This document shows positions 1 through 8,061 of a stretch of DNA of 45,920 bases, in pieces. Position numbers and translations under genes: made by a program. The notes beneath the pieces are model-generated. The model made no database searches, had not been told where the DNA came from, and saw only the letters and a list, made by a program, of their open reading frames with translations. Position 1 is the first letter of the stretch, and each line of letters opens with the position of its first letter. The stretch comes from Prevotellaceae bacterium UBA3627 (lineage in GTDB: Bacteria; Bacteroidota; Bacteroidia; Bacteroidales; Bacteroidaceae), in contig DFLE01000030.1 of NCBI GenBank assembly GCA_002373375.1, forward strand, positions 1 to 45,920, read 5' to 3'.

Positions 1-178
1 TGCCTTCTGCCACCAGTTCGTTGCGTCGCTCCGTAAAACGGTCGTGTGCATATTTCAGGAAGATAAGGCTAAGCACCACGTGCTTATACTCCGATGGTTC
101 CACAGAACCACGTAGCTTATTGGCTGATTCCCATAACGTTTCCTCTATTGCCTTTTCTTTTATTTGTTTCTTTGCCAT
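1..178 (-). CDS. hsdM: Type I restriction-modification methyltransferase subunit HsdM, N-terminal part (runs off window)
   Basis: Reading leftwards from an ATG at 178 gives an open frame of 59 codons with no stop before the window edge. The peptide starts MAKKQIKEKAIEETLW and continues with KLRGSVEPSEYKHVVL and FLKYAHDRFTERR. This is the characteristic N-terminal helical segment of HsdM (L-W-x-x-A-x-K-L-R-G, then E-Y-K-H-V-V-L-x-L-I-F-L-K-Y). HsdM is the adenine methyltransferase subunit of type I restriction-modification complexes; its SAM-binding and NPPY motifs would lie outside the window. A TAnnTTTG promoter lies about 25 nt upstream. Whether hsdS and hsdR follow cannot be seen. Identification is confident; completeness is unknown. 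Confidence 0.85.
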   Translation of the reverse strand, partial: MAKKQIKEKAIEETLWESANKLRGSVEPSEYKHVVLSLIFLKYAHDRFTERRNELVAEG

Positions 179-202
179 ATTGTACTTTTTTGTATCTAAG
201 TG

Positions 203-210
203 CAAATATA
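203..210 (-). promoter_or_regulatory. Bacteroidota -7 promoter element for hsdM
   Basis: The minus strand reads TATATTTG, a match to TAnnTTTG, about 25 nt before the hsdM ATG. It would give a short leader. No convincing -33 element was assigned. Confidence 0.45.
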
Positions 211-399
211 CAAAAAAAAACAGAAAACACAATTAAAATGTCAAAAATAAGAAGTGTCAAAATGCAATGTTTAAAGTAGAAATAATGACATTTTGCAAAA
301 TAAAGCATTAGTTCTGTTGCAAAATAATCATAAATTATTATTTTTGTCACAAAATATTGTTTTTTTCTTAATTATTTTATGTTTTTCGATTTTTTTTCT

Positions 400-407
400 T
401 AACTTTG
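400..407 (+). promoter_or_regulatory. Bacteroidota -7 promoter element for the ACT-UPF0210 genes
   Basis: TAACTTTG matches TAnnTTTG, 30 nt before the ATG at 438, inside a very T-rich stretch. It faces away from the hsdM promoter, so 179-437 is a divergent promoter region. Confidence 0.55.
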
Positions 408-437
408 TGCTCGAAAATCGTTAAAATAAAATACAAA

Positions 438-710
438 ATGACACGTGCCATAATAACCGTTGTCGGCAAGGATACGGTGGGAATAATAGCAAAGGTGTGC
501 ACATACCTTGCTGACAATCAGATAAACATACTTGACATTTCACAGACCATAGTGCAGGACTTCTTCAATATGATGATGATAGTTGACATGACGCGATGTG
601 AGGTGGCTTTTGAGCAGATATCCGTAGAACTGTCACATCTGGGTGACGGCATGGGTGTGCAGGTGAAGTGCCAGTTGGAGGATATATTTGACAAGATGCA
701 CAGAATATAA
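438..710 (+). CDS. ACT domain-containing protein (UPF0237 family)
   Basis: The 90-residue product starts MTRAIITVVGKDTVGII and consists of one ACT fold: T-V-V-G-K-D-x-V-G-I-I-A near the N-terminus and a D-I-S-Q-T segment around residue 35. ACT domains bind small ligands, often amino acids, and regulate partners; the ligand here is unknown. I chose the ATG at 438, not the in-frame ATG at 405, because the family begins with this short Met-x-x-Ala-Ile-Ile motif and because 405 lies inside the promoter element. The stop is followed 9 nt later by the UPF0210 gene. This pairing is common across bacteria and suggests that the ACT protein regulates or assembles with it. Confidence 0.85.
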   Translation: MTRAIITVVGKDTVGIIAKVCTYLADNQINILDISQTIVQDFFNMMMIVDMTRCEVAFEQISVELSHLGDGMGVQVKCQLEDIFDKMHRI

Positions 711-719
711 AGGAGGGCT

Positions 720-2093
720 ATGATTAATATATCTGAGGTGCTCGAGACCAATAAGATGATCGAGCAGGAAAATCTTGACGTGCGTACCATTACGATGGGC
801 ATCAGTCTGCTTGACTGTGCCGACAAGTCGTTGGAGGTGACGTGTGACAAGATATATAATAAGATAACATCGTTAGCAAAGAACCTGGTGAGAACAGGTG
901 AGGAGATAAGCCGTGAGTTTGCTATACCTATAGTAAACAAGCGCGTCTCTGTTACTCCTATATCGCTTGTGGGTGGCGCTTGCTGCCAAACTCCCGGTGA
1001 CTATGTGAAGATAGCCCAGACGCTTGACAAGGCGGCAAAAGAGATAGGCGTGAACTTCCTCGGTGGCTACTCTGCCATAGTGAGCAAGGGCATGACAAAG
1101 AGCGATGAACTGCTTATACGCTCCATACCTCAGGCCATGGCGGAGACTGAGCGTATATGCTCAAGCATAAACGTAGGCTCAACGAAGACAGGTATCAATA
1201 TGGATGCCGTGAGGTTGATGGGGGAGATAATAAAACAGACGTCGGAGGCAACGAAGGAGAATGACTCTCTGGGCTGCGCCAAGCTTGTGGTGCTGTGTAA
1301 TGCTCCTGATGATAACCCGTTTATGGCGGGAGCGTTTCATGGAATATCAGAGGCTGACGCTATAATAAATGTAGGAGTGTCTGGTCCGGGTGTTGTGAAG
1401 TATGCCCTGGAACAGATGGACCGACAGGGACTGGCGGACTTTGAGACTCTCTCTGAGACAATAAAGAAGACGGCTTTCAAGATTACGCGCGTGGGACAGT
1501 TAGTGGCTCAGGAAGCTTCACACAGGTTGGGCGTGCCTTTTGGTATTATCGACCTGTCATTGGCTCCTACACCAGCCATAGGCGACAGCGTGGCCGATAT
1601 ACTGCAGTGTATGGGAGTGGAGAAAGCCGGTGCACCGGGTACCACCGCATGTCTTGCAATGCTTAACGACCAGGTGAAGAAGGGCGGAGTGATGGCCAGC
1701 TCCTATGTGGGCGGTCTGTCGGGCGCCTTTATTCCGGTAAGTGAGGACCAGGGTATGATAGACGCCGTTAACGCCGGTGCGCTGACAATAGAGAAACTGG
1801 AGGCGATGACGTGTGTATGCTCTGTAGGACTTGATATGATAGCCATACCGGGTGACACCACTGCCGCCACTATATCAGGAATAATAGCTGACGAGAGCGC
1901 CATAGGCATGGTAAACCAGAAGACGACAGCTGTACGCATCATACCGGTAATAGGAAAACAGGTGGGCGACACCGTTGAGTTCGGCGGTCTGTTAGGCTAT
2001 GCTCCGGTGATGCCGGTCAATTCATTTGCTTGTGACAGATTTATAAACAGGGTAGGACGCATTCCTGCACCGATACATAGTTTCAAGAACTAA
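720..2093 (+). CDS. UPF0210 / PFL-like family protein (DUF711)
   Basis: The 457-residue product has the usual family length and recognisable blocks: LDVRTITMGISLLDCAD (about 20-36), a GGACCQTPGDY segment near 85, and long glycine- and alanine-rich stretches (GVSGPGVVKYAL). The family is distantly related to pyruvate formate-lyase-like folds by structure prediction, but its reaction is not established, so no function is assigned. No signal peptide is present, so it should be cytosolic. It follows the ACT gene directly. AGGAGG at 711-716 lies only 3 nt before the ATG, an unusually strong Shine-Dalgarno-like sequence for a phylum that rarely uses one. The two genes are almost certainly co-transcribed. 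Confidence 0.85.
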   Translation: MINISEVLETNKMIEQENLDVRTITMGISLLDCADKSLEVTCDKIYNKITSLAKNLVRTGEEISREFAIPIVNKRVSVTPISLVGGACCQTPGDYVKIAQTLDKAAKEIGVNFLGGYSAIVSKGMTKSDELLIRSIPQAMAETERICSSINVGSTKTGINMDAVRLMGEIIKQTSEATKENDSLGCAKLVVLCNAPDDNPFMAGAFHGISEADAIINVGVSGPGVVKYALEQMDRQGLADFETLSETIKKTAFKITRVGQLVAQEASHRLGVPFGIIDLSLAPTPAIGDSVADILQCMGVEKAGAPGTTACLAMLNDQVKKGGVMASSYVGGLSGAFIPVSEDQGMIDAVNAGALTIEKLEAMTCVCSVGLDMIAIPGDTTAATISGIIADESAIGMVNQKTTAVRIIPVIGKQVGDTVEFGGLLGYAPVMPVNSFACDRFINRVGRIPAPIHSFKN

Positions 2094-2159
2094 ATATTAA
2101 TGGAATAAAGGGGGAGGGAATAAGGTATAAGGAACAACCTATTTAATAAATAAACAAAC

Positions 2160-3059
2160 ATGAAGAAAATCAGAGCAGCCGTAGTAGGTTACGGCAATAT
2201 CGGCAAGTTTGCCATTGAGGCACTTGAGGCCGCAGAGGATTTTGAGATTGCCGGCGTGGTACGTCGTGCAGGTGCGGAGAACAAACCTTTGGAGCTTACT
2301 CCATACGAGGTGGTTAAGGACATCACAGAGCTGAAGGACGTTGACGTGGCTATCCTCGCTACTCCTACACGCTCTTGCCAGGAGTATGCCGAGAAGATAC
2401 TTGCCATGGGCATCAACACCGTTGATTCCTTTGACATTCATACCTCTATCGTTGACTATCGCAAGGCACTCATGCCAATCTGCCAGAAGAATAATGCTGT
2501 GGCAGTGATAGCTGCAGGTTGGGATCCGGGTTCAGACTCAGTTGTTCGTACTCTGATGGAGTCACTTGCACCAAAGGGACTGTCATACACTAACTTCGGT
2601 CCTGGCCGTTCTATGGGCCACTCAGTGTGCGTGCGCTCAAAGGCAGGTGTGAAGGACGCTCTGTCAATGACTATTCCTGTAGGCGAGGGCATACATCGCC
2701 GTATGGTATATGTAGAGCTTGAGGATGGTGCTAACCTTGAGGAGGTTACAAAGGCTATCAAGGCAGACCCATACTTTGCTAACGATGAGACTCACGTGTT
2801 CCAGGTAGAGAGCGTTGATGCCCTCAATGACGTAGGTCATGGCGTGAACCTCACACGCAAGGGTGTGTCAGGTAAGACTCACAACCAGATGTTTGAGTTC
2901 AACATGAAGATTAACAACCCTGCCCTGACAGCTCAGGTGCTCGTCAATGTGGCACGCGCATCTCTCAGACAGCAGCCAGGTTGTTACACAATGGTAGAGA
3001 TACCTGTCATTGACTATCTGCCAGGTGATCGTGAGAGCATTATTTCACACCTTGTGTAA
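2160..3059 (+). CDS. ddh: meso-diaminopimelate dehydrogenase
   Basis: The 299-residue product begins MKKIRAAVVGYGNIGKF, an NADPH-binding Rossmann motif (G-Y-G-N-I-G). It has the Ddh-specific segments ILATPTRSCQEYAEKIL and GWDPGSDSVVRTLMES (about 120-136) and a C-terminal HNQMFEFNMKINNPALTAQV block. Ddh reductively aminates tetrahydrodipicolinate with ammonia and NADPH in one step to meso-diaminopimelate, for lysine and peptidoglycan synthesis. Length matches the family (about 300-330). It starts 66 nt after the UPF0210 gene, and a strong terminator follows at 3083. Codon use is richer in G and C than the surrounding spacers, as expected for a well-expressed housekeeping gene. Confidence 0.93.
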   Translation: MKKIRAAVVGYGNIGKFAIEALEAAEDFEIAGVVRRAGAENKPLELTPYEVVKDITELKDVDVAILATPTRSCQEYAEKILAMGINTVDSFDIHTSIVDYRKALMPICQKNNAVAVIAAGWDPGSDSVVRTLMESLAPKGLSYTNFGPGRSMGHSVCVRSKAGVKDALSMTIPVGEGIHRRMVYVELEDGANLEEVTKAIKADPYFANDETHVFQVESVDALNDVGHGVNLTRKGVSGKTHNQMFEFNMKINNPALTAQVLVNVARASLRQQPGCYTMVEIPVIDYLPGDRESIISHLV

Positions 3060-3082
3060 GCATACAAACAAACATTATAGAA

Positions 3083-3116
3083 AGAGGGTATGTCGTGAGA
3101 AAACGACATACCCTCT
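3083..3116 (+). terminator. Rho-independent terminator after ddh
   Basis: A perfect 14-bp stem (AGAGGGTATGTCGT at 3083-3096 with its complement at 3103-3116) encloses a 6-nt loop and is followed by a T-rich run, 24 nt after the ddh stop. Confidence 0.85.
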
Positions 3117-3248
3117 TCTTTTATCTGTACTGTGCCTCTCCCTGACTTTATATGGTGGTCTTAGAGATTAGTGTTCACTCTCAAACTGATTTCACGTTTT
3201 TTTCACTGTAATAACAAACATGCTAATATAGGTTGTGCAAAAGAAAAG

Positions 3249-3284
3249 GCGTATCACGTTGCCGGTTATGGTTGCGTGATACGC
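3249..3284 (-). terminator. Terminator of the esterase gene, possibly bidirectional
   Basis: A 10-bp perfect stem (GCGTATCACG, 3249-3258 with 3275-3284) encloses a 16-nt loop. On the minus strand it is followed by a T-rich CCTTTTCTTTT tail, which suits termination of the gene ending at 3317. The plus side also has some T residues. Confidence 0.75.
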
Positions 3285-3316
3285 TTTCTTGTGTTACTCT
3301 CGCAGTGAGAGAAGGT

Positions 3317-6300
3317 TTATCTTATCATATATTTTCTGCCATTGATGATATAAAGCCTGCTGTGCAACTTACCTGAGACCGTGGATGTTATCTCTTGTAT
3401 GTCGCTTACCTTGCGGCCGAGGATGTCATAAACTCCGACTTTTGTCAGTGCATTGCTTTTAGCCACGGGAGCAGTGACGGGTGTTGAACCTTGGCTGAGA
3501 ATGTCAATCAGCTGCTGCACTATACCCTTGGTGTCAGTGGTTTTGTAGCCGTTGAGCATGAGGTCACAGGCCAGAGTGCCGTTGTAGTAGTGGTTGTGGT
3601 CGGCAAAGCAAGCTATGATGGCCTGTGCGGCAGCATCGGCAGATGCGTAGTTGTTAGCGGCATAATCTTTAGCGTAAGCATTGAAGATTGCATCGGCATT
3701 CTTGCCTATCTCCACAAAACCGAGGTAATTCTCATCGCTGGTTGCACGCTTGGTTGCAATACTGCGTATTATGTTGTCATAACTGTCGCGACGGTAAGAA
3801 TCGAAGGTTGCGGTGGATGAGTTATAACCGCTGGCATAATTGCTCACTGCGCCGTGAGGAGAGTAGCTGTTAAGGATAATCTTAGCGCCCAGAGCCTCTG
3901 CAGCGTCAAGGTAATAGTTTACGTCAGCCTCAAAGCTGTTGCCCATACCGTTTGTGCCCATGTTGCCAAGCATCAAGATGTCACCGGGGTAGATATCAGC
4001 AAGGACATTGGCGAGCAGTCCCTGAGTGTAATATGTGGAAAGATTGCGTCCGCCGCGACCATTGTTCATGAAAGTGCAGAGAGCGGTAAGGTCGGAATAG
4101 CTGCCACCGTTACAAAGGTTTGCCAGACGCAGAGCCCATGTTGATCCTATGCTGGCGCCATTGGGGTTGCTTGATGCAGATGTGGAGTCGCCTATATGGT
4201 GAACTGCAGGTTTGCTGCGCTTCTGTCTTACCGGCTGCTTAGAGATGCTTATCTGCGCTATGGCATCAGTGACGCACAGGTCAATGAAGTCGCGTGTAGC
4301 AGGAATAGTATATTCCTCTGTCTGCATGGCAGTGTGCTTGCCGAGAGTGTAGCCAGCCAGGTCGCTGTTGATATATCCTGTAGTGAGGTCGCCTGAGTAT
4401 GTTATGCTGACAGTGTAGAAACAGCCCTTCTGTACTTTTACGTTGAAGGTGAATCCACCACTAAGGTAATCATTCGTAGCGTCAGTGGCAGAGGCTGTTC
4501 CTCCGACAGTCGGTGTGCCGCTTGCTATGCCGTAGCCGTCATTGCTATTATATGTGGTGCTTGTGCCTACCACGGTGTAGCCGTCGGCAATGCCCTCATC
4601 AGTAGCGTAGCCGAAGTCGAATGTCAAGCCGTGTATATTCACGGTGAGACTCTTGGCTATAGGCTCGTTGCCGCTGTTCAGAGATGTGGCTGTTATCACA
4701 ACCTGCGTAGGCAGTGCTGCAGCGTTGACTGAGAGTGTGCCGCTCTGTGCGTCAAATGTGATATTAGCATTATGGAGTGGGGTGGTGCCATCCTTTTCAT
4801 AAGCCTTGAGCGTCACGTTACGGCCGAGGTCTGAGCCTGAGCCGTCAACCACGGTGGCTGTGTATGTAGCGGTGGCGTTGCTGCCGCTTTCCAAAGGAAT
4901 GGTGATGCTTGTTGTAGATGACGTGAACTTCACGCTCTCGGCAGATGACGTGAGAGTCAGTGGAATTGTCTTTGTCACTCCGCCTATGTTCACGAGTATG
5001 GTTGCAGTGCCTGCCTCTGCCGTAGCCGGCAGTGTGATTGTAGCCACGTGTGAGTCTGTGGCAGACGGTGTGATAGTTACAGACTGCTGCATATCAGACT
5101 CCACCACGCTCCAAGTGGCTTTCTGCGTAATCTCATATCCGCGTGTGTCGCTGACAGAGGCTGAGAGCTGTGCCGTCTCGCCGTTAGGGATGGAGAGCGT
5201 GGTCTTGTCTGCAGTCAGGCTGTAGCTGTCTGCGTCAATGGTTGGTACGTAAGCCTCGCATGAAGCAATGTCAACAGAACCTGCGCCGATGTCGTTCTGC
5301 ATACCGATGCCGAAGAACGTGGGATTGGAACTGACTGTCCATGCTGTGACGGGAGCCGAGCCGAGCAGTGTTCCGTCGGTGTCATACACGAGGCAGTAGC
5401 ACTTCTCGGTGGTCTTGTCGGCAGACATCACTACGTTGTACCACGTGTTCTTTGCGAAGGTTACGGCTGTGCCGTCCTTCTCAAGCTTGACATCATTTAT
5501 GGTGATGTTTGTGCCGTTGTAGTTTACTGTCACGGGATTATAGAAATTCTTGCTCTGCCACATTGGATAGCCCTGTGTCAGTGTCATCGTAGCGCCGGCC
5601 GTAGGGAAGCGAAGCGTGGAAACATAAATTACCTGGCTGGTAATTGCATCCATGTTTGTTGACATGATATGCGATTTCTTCGCTTTAGTAGATGAGAACC
5701 TTACGTACTTCGTTCCGTCAGCATCTTTCTGTAATATTGCGCTCATGCCAGGGTCGCTGCCAGCCGCAGCCCATCCGCCTATAATCGGGTCTTGCTTTGC
5801 GGCGTATGTATCTTTTAGTACGTTATAACCGGTGATTTGGTCGGGATAAGTGCTGAACACTTTGGGGTATCCTGCCAATGGCAATAACTGGCCGGCGGGT
5901 TGGCTCTTGTTACCCAGCGCCGCTACGTATAGCTCGCCCTTGGCGGTGCTGCCGCCGTATGTGACAGTGGCTGTCATGCGGCCGTAGAAATTCATTGGCA
6001 CGTCGCACAAGTCGAAGGTAGTGGTGAGCTTGTTCTGGTTGTTAACAGAAAACGAACCGTATGAGTCGCAATACTGTCCCTCGGTGTCGTTGATGGTTTT
6101 GAAGCCCTCGATGTCCCATGTTACGGTTAGTCCTTCTGCTCCTTCTGCAATGTTGTTACCCTCGCTGTCAGTAATGACAATGCTGTAAGGGTTTGAGAAT
6201 GGTATATTGGTGGCAGAGCCGAATGTCATGCTCTGTGCGCCCTCTATGGTTACTTTTGCCACCCCTGCAGCTTGTGTCATGCTGCATAGCAATAAACATA

Positions 6301-6337
6301 TTGAAGTAAAATAATAATTTAGTAGTAGTTTCTTCAT
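3317..6337 (-). CDS. Large secreted SGNH/GDSL esterase, CE12 rhamnogalacturonan acetylesterase-like, with Ig-like repeats and type IX-like tail
   Basis: The 1006-residue product has an N-terminal signal peptide (MKKLLLNYYFTSICLLLCSM, Ala-Ala after). The middle (about 30-700) is Thr/Ser/Val-rich and built of several beta-sandwich or bacterial Ig-like segments (TLSIPNGETAQLSASVSD, SITIPLESGSNATATYTATV). From about 708 a GDSL hydrolase domain begins: HIGDSTSAS with Ser718 as likely nucleophile, NNGRGGRNLSTYY, GNMGTNGMGNSF and, near 920, a His-rich ADHNHYYNG block in the place of the family's D-x-x-H. The last 35 residues (VGVYDILGRKVSD, then LYIINGRKYMIR) resemble a type IX sorting tail. The likely role is extracellular deacetylation of pectic rhamnogalacturonan; the substrate is inferred from domain type and the pectin methylesterase elsewhere in the window. 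It starts 4 nt after nadB ends, so read-through from the nadB promoter is possible. Confidence 0.75.
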   Translation of the reverse strand: MKKLLLNYYFTSICLLLCSMTQAAGVAKVTIEGAQSMTFGSATNIPFSNPYSIVITDSEGNNIAEGAEGLTVTWDIEGFKTINDTEGQYCDSYGSFSVNNQNKLTTTFDLCDVPMNFYGRMTATVTYGGSTAKGELYVAALGNKSQPAGQLLPLAGYPKVFSTYPDQITGYNVLKDTYAAKQDPIIGGWAAAGSDPGMSAILQKDADGTKYVRFSSTKAKKSHIMSTNMDAITSQVIYVSTLRFPTAGATMTLTQGYPMWQSKNFYNPVTVNYNGTNITINDVKLEKDGTAVTFAKNTWYNVVMSADKTTEKCYCLVYDTDGTLLGSAPVTAWTVSSNPTFFGIGMQNDIGAGSVDIASCEAYVPTIDADSYSLTADKTTLSIPNGETAQLSASVSDTRGYEITQKATWSVVESDMQQSVTITPSATDSHVATITLPATAEAGTATILVNIGGVTKTIPLTLTSSAESVKFTSSTTSITIPLESGSNATATYTATVVDGSGSDLGRNVTLKAYEKDGTTPLHNANITFDAQSGTLSVNAAALPTQVVITATSLNSGNEPIAKSLTVNIHGLTFDFGYATDEGIADGYTVVGTSTTYNSNDGYGIASGTPTVGGTASATDATNDYLSGGFTFNVKVQKGCFYTVSITYSGDLTTGYINSDLAGYTLGKHTAMQTEEYTIPATRDFIDLCVTDAIAQISISKQPVRQKRSKPAVHHIGDSTSASSNPNGASIGSTWALRLANLCNGGSYSDLTALCTFMNNGRGGRNLSTYYTQGLLANVLADIYPGDILMLGNMGTNGMGNSFEADVNYYLDAAEALGAKIILNSYSPHGAVSNYASGYNSSTATFDSYRRDSYDNIIRSIATKRATSDENYLGFVEIGKNADAIFNAYAKDYAANNYASADAAAQAIIACFADHNHYYNGTLACDLMLNGYKTTDTKGIVQQLIDILSQGSTPVTAPVAKSNALTKVGVYDILGRKVSDIQEITSTVSGKLHSRLYIINGRKYMIR

Positions 6338-6341
6338 TATC

Positions 6342-7943
6342 TTAGTTAGTTTTGTTGTTTATGTCGTATGCGTGCTGTGGATAGTCGGTGGTGAAATGCA
6401 ATCCACGACACTCTTTGCGCTCTATGGCCCATCTGGTAATAAGGTATGCCACGTTAATCATGTTACGCAGTTCGCAAATATCTTTGGTTGGGCTTACACG
6501 CTTGAACAGAGCCTCAGTCTCCTCATATAAGGTGTCAAGTCGAACCCATGCGCGTTTCAGTCGCAGGTCACTACGCACTATGCCTACATAGTTTGACATA
6601 ATGCTTCCCACCTCATGCACGCTCTGTGTAATAAGCACTTTCTCCTCGTTTGTCATAGTGCCTTCATCGTTCCACTCCGGTACCAAGGTGTTGAAGTCAT
6701 ACTCATCAATATGGTCGAGAGAGTGTTTGGAAGCAGTCTCGGCATATACTACGGCCTCAATGAGGGAGTTTGATGCCAGGCGGTTGCCGCCATGCAGACC
6801 TGTGCAAGAGCACTCTCCGATGGCATACAGGCGCTTGATGCTTGACTGACCGTTGAGGTCAACCTTTATGCCGCCGCACATATAGTGTGCCGCTGGCCTT
6901 ACGGGGATATACTCCTTCGTGATGTCAATGCCTATGCTGAGGCATTTCTGGTAAATGTTAGGGAAATGGTGGCGTGTCTCCTCCGGGTCTTTATGTGTCA
7001 CGTCAAGACATACATGGTCAATGCCGTGTATCTTCATCTCCTTGTCGATGGCGCGTGCCACAATGTCGCGAGGTGCGAGGGAAAGACGCTCGTCATACTT
7101 CTCCATGAATGTCTCGCCTGTAGGCAGGCGTAGTATGCCTCCATATCCACGCATGGCTTCAGTGATGAGATATGCGGGGTGTGTCTCTCCTGGATGATAG
7201 AGAGACGTAGGGTGGAACTGTACGAACTCCATGTCGGCTACAGTAGCTTTAGCACGATAGGCCATGGCCTCGCCGTCGCCTGTAGCGATGACAGGGTTGG
7301 TGGTGGTGAGATATACTGCACCGCAACCACCCGTACACATTACTGTAACCTTGCTGAGGTATGTGTCCACCTTTTGTGTCTCAGGGTTAAGGATATAGGC
7401 ACCATAGCACTCTATGTCATGTGACTGCCTTGTCACCTCAATGCCAAGGTGGTGCTGTGTTATTACCTCCACTGCAAAGTGGTTCTCCTTTATCTCAATG
7501 TCGGGGCATGCCCTCACGGCAGCCATCAGACCGCGCTGTATCTCTGCGCCGGTGTCATCGGCATGGTGCAGTATGCGGAACTCTGAGTGTCCACCCTCAC
7601 GGTGCAAGTCATAGAGGCCATCCTCGTTCTTGTCAAAGTTTACGCCCCAGTCAACCAGCTCGCGTATCTGCGACGGTCCCATGCGCACCACCTGGTCCAC
7701 AGCCGCTGGGTCAGATATGTAATCGCCGGCTACCATGGTGTCGTGTATGTGCTTCTCAAAGTCATCAACAATGACGTTGGTGACAGATGCTACACCGCCT
7801 TGTGCACGTGTTGTGTTGGCTTCGTCAAGGGTGGTCTTACATATTAGGCATATCTTGCCTTTTTTCGCTCTTGCCACCTTAAGAGCATAACTCATACCGG
7901 CCACGCCGGCACCTATAATGAGAAAGTCATATTTGTATGTCAT
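6342..7943 (-). CDS. nadB: L-aspartate oxidase
   Basis: The 533-residue product opens with the FAD-binding motif DFLIIGAGVAGMSYALKVA (about 6-24). It carries the flavoprotein signature TRAQGGVASV (about 46-55), HHADDTGAEIQRGL, MEFVQFHPTSLY, TEAMRGYGG and HYMCGGIKVD, all typical of NadB and related to fumarate reductase. NadB oxidises L-aspartate to iminoaspartate, the first step of de novo NAD synthesis; electron acceptors include fumarate or oxygen. nadA and nadC are not in the window. It has its own TAnnTTTG promoter. The gene immediately downstream, an exported esterase, has no obvious metabolic link, so the 4-nt spacing may be incidental. Confidence 0.95.
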   Translation of the reverse strand: MTYKYDFLIIGAGVAGMSYALKVARAKKGKICLICKTTLDEANTTRAQGGVASVTNVIVDDFEKHIHDTMVAGDYISDPAAVDQVVRMGPSQIRELVDWGVNFDKNEDGLYDLHREGGHSEFRILHHADDTGAEIQRGLMAAVRACPDIEIKENHFAVEVITQHHLGIEVTRQSHDIECYGAYILNPETQKVDTYLSKVTVMCTGGCGAVYLTTTNPVIATGDGEAMAYRAKATVADMEFVQFHPTSLYHPGETHPAYLITEAMRGYGGILRLPTGETFMEKYDERLSLAPRDIVARAIDKEMKIHGIDHVCLDVTHKDPEETRHHFPNIYQKCLSIGIDITKEYIPVRPAAHYMCGGIKVDLNGQSSIKRLYAIGECSCTGLHGGNRLASNSLIEAVVYAETASKHSLDHIDEYDFNTLVPEWNDEGTMTNEEKVLITQSVHEVGSIMSNYVGIVRSDLRLKRAWVRLDTLYEETEALFKRVSPTKDICELRNMINVAYLITRWAIERKECRGLHFTTDYPQHAYDINNKTN

Positions 7944-7965
7944 AGCATATATATGTCTGATGGTG

Positions 7966-7973
7966 CAAAGGTA
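7966..7973 (-). promoter_or_regulatory. Bacteroidota -7 promoter element for nadB
   Basis: The minus strand reads TACCTTTG followed by CA, a strong match to TAnnTTTG, about 22 nt before the nadB ATG. The spacer 7944-8061 also contains the region downstream of sprA. Confidence 0.6.
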
Positions 7974-8061
7974 AGAGTATTTTTGCAGACACAGAAATTT
8001 TTTTCTTGTAAAATTGCCAAATTACGTTGTTTTAACTGTTTTACGGAGCAATTCCCAGGGG

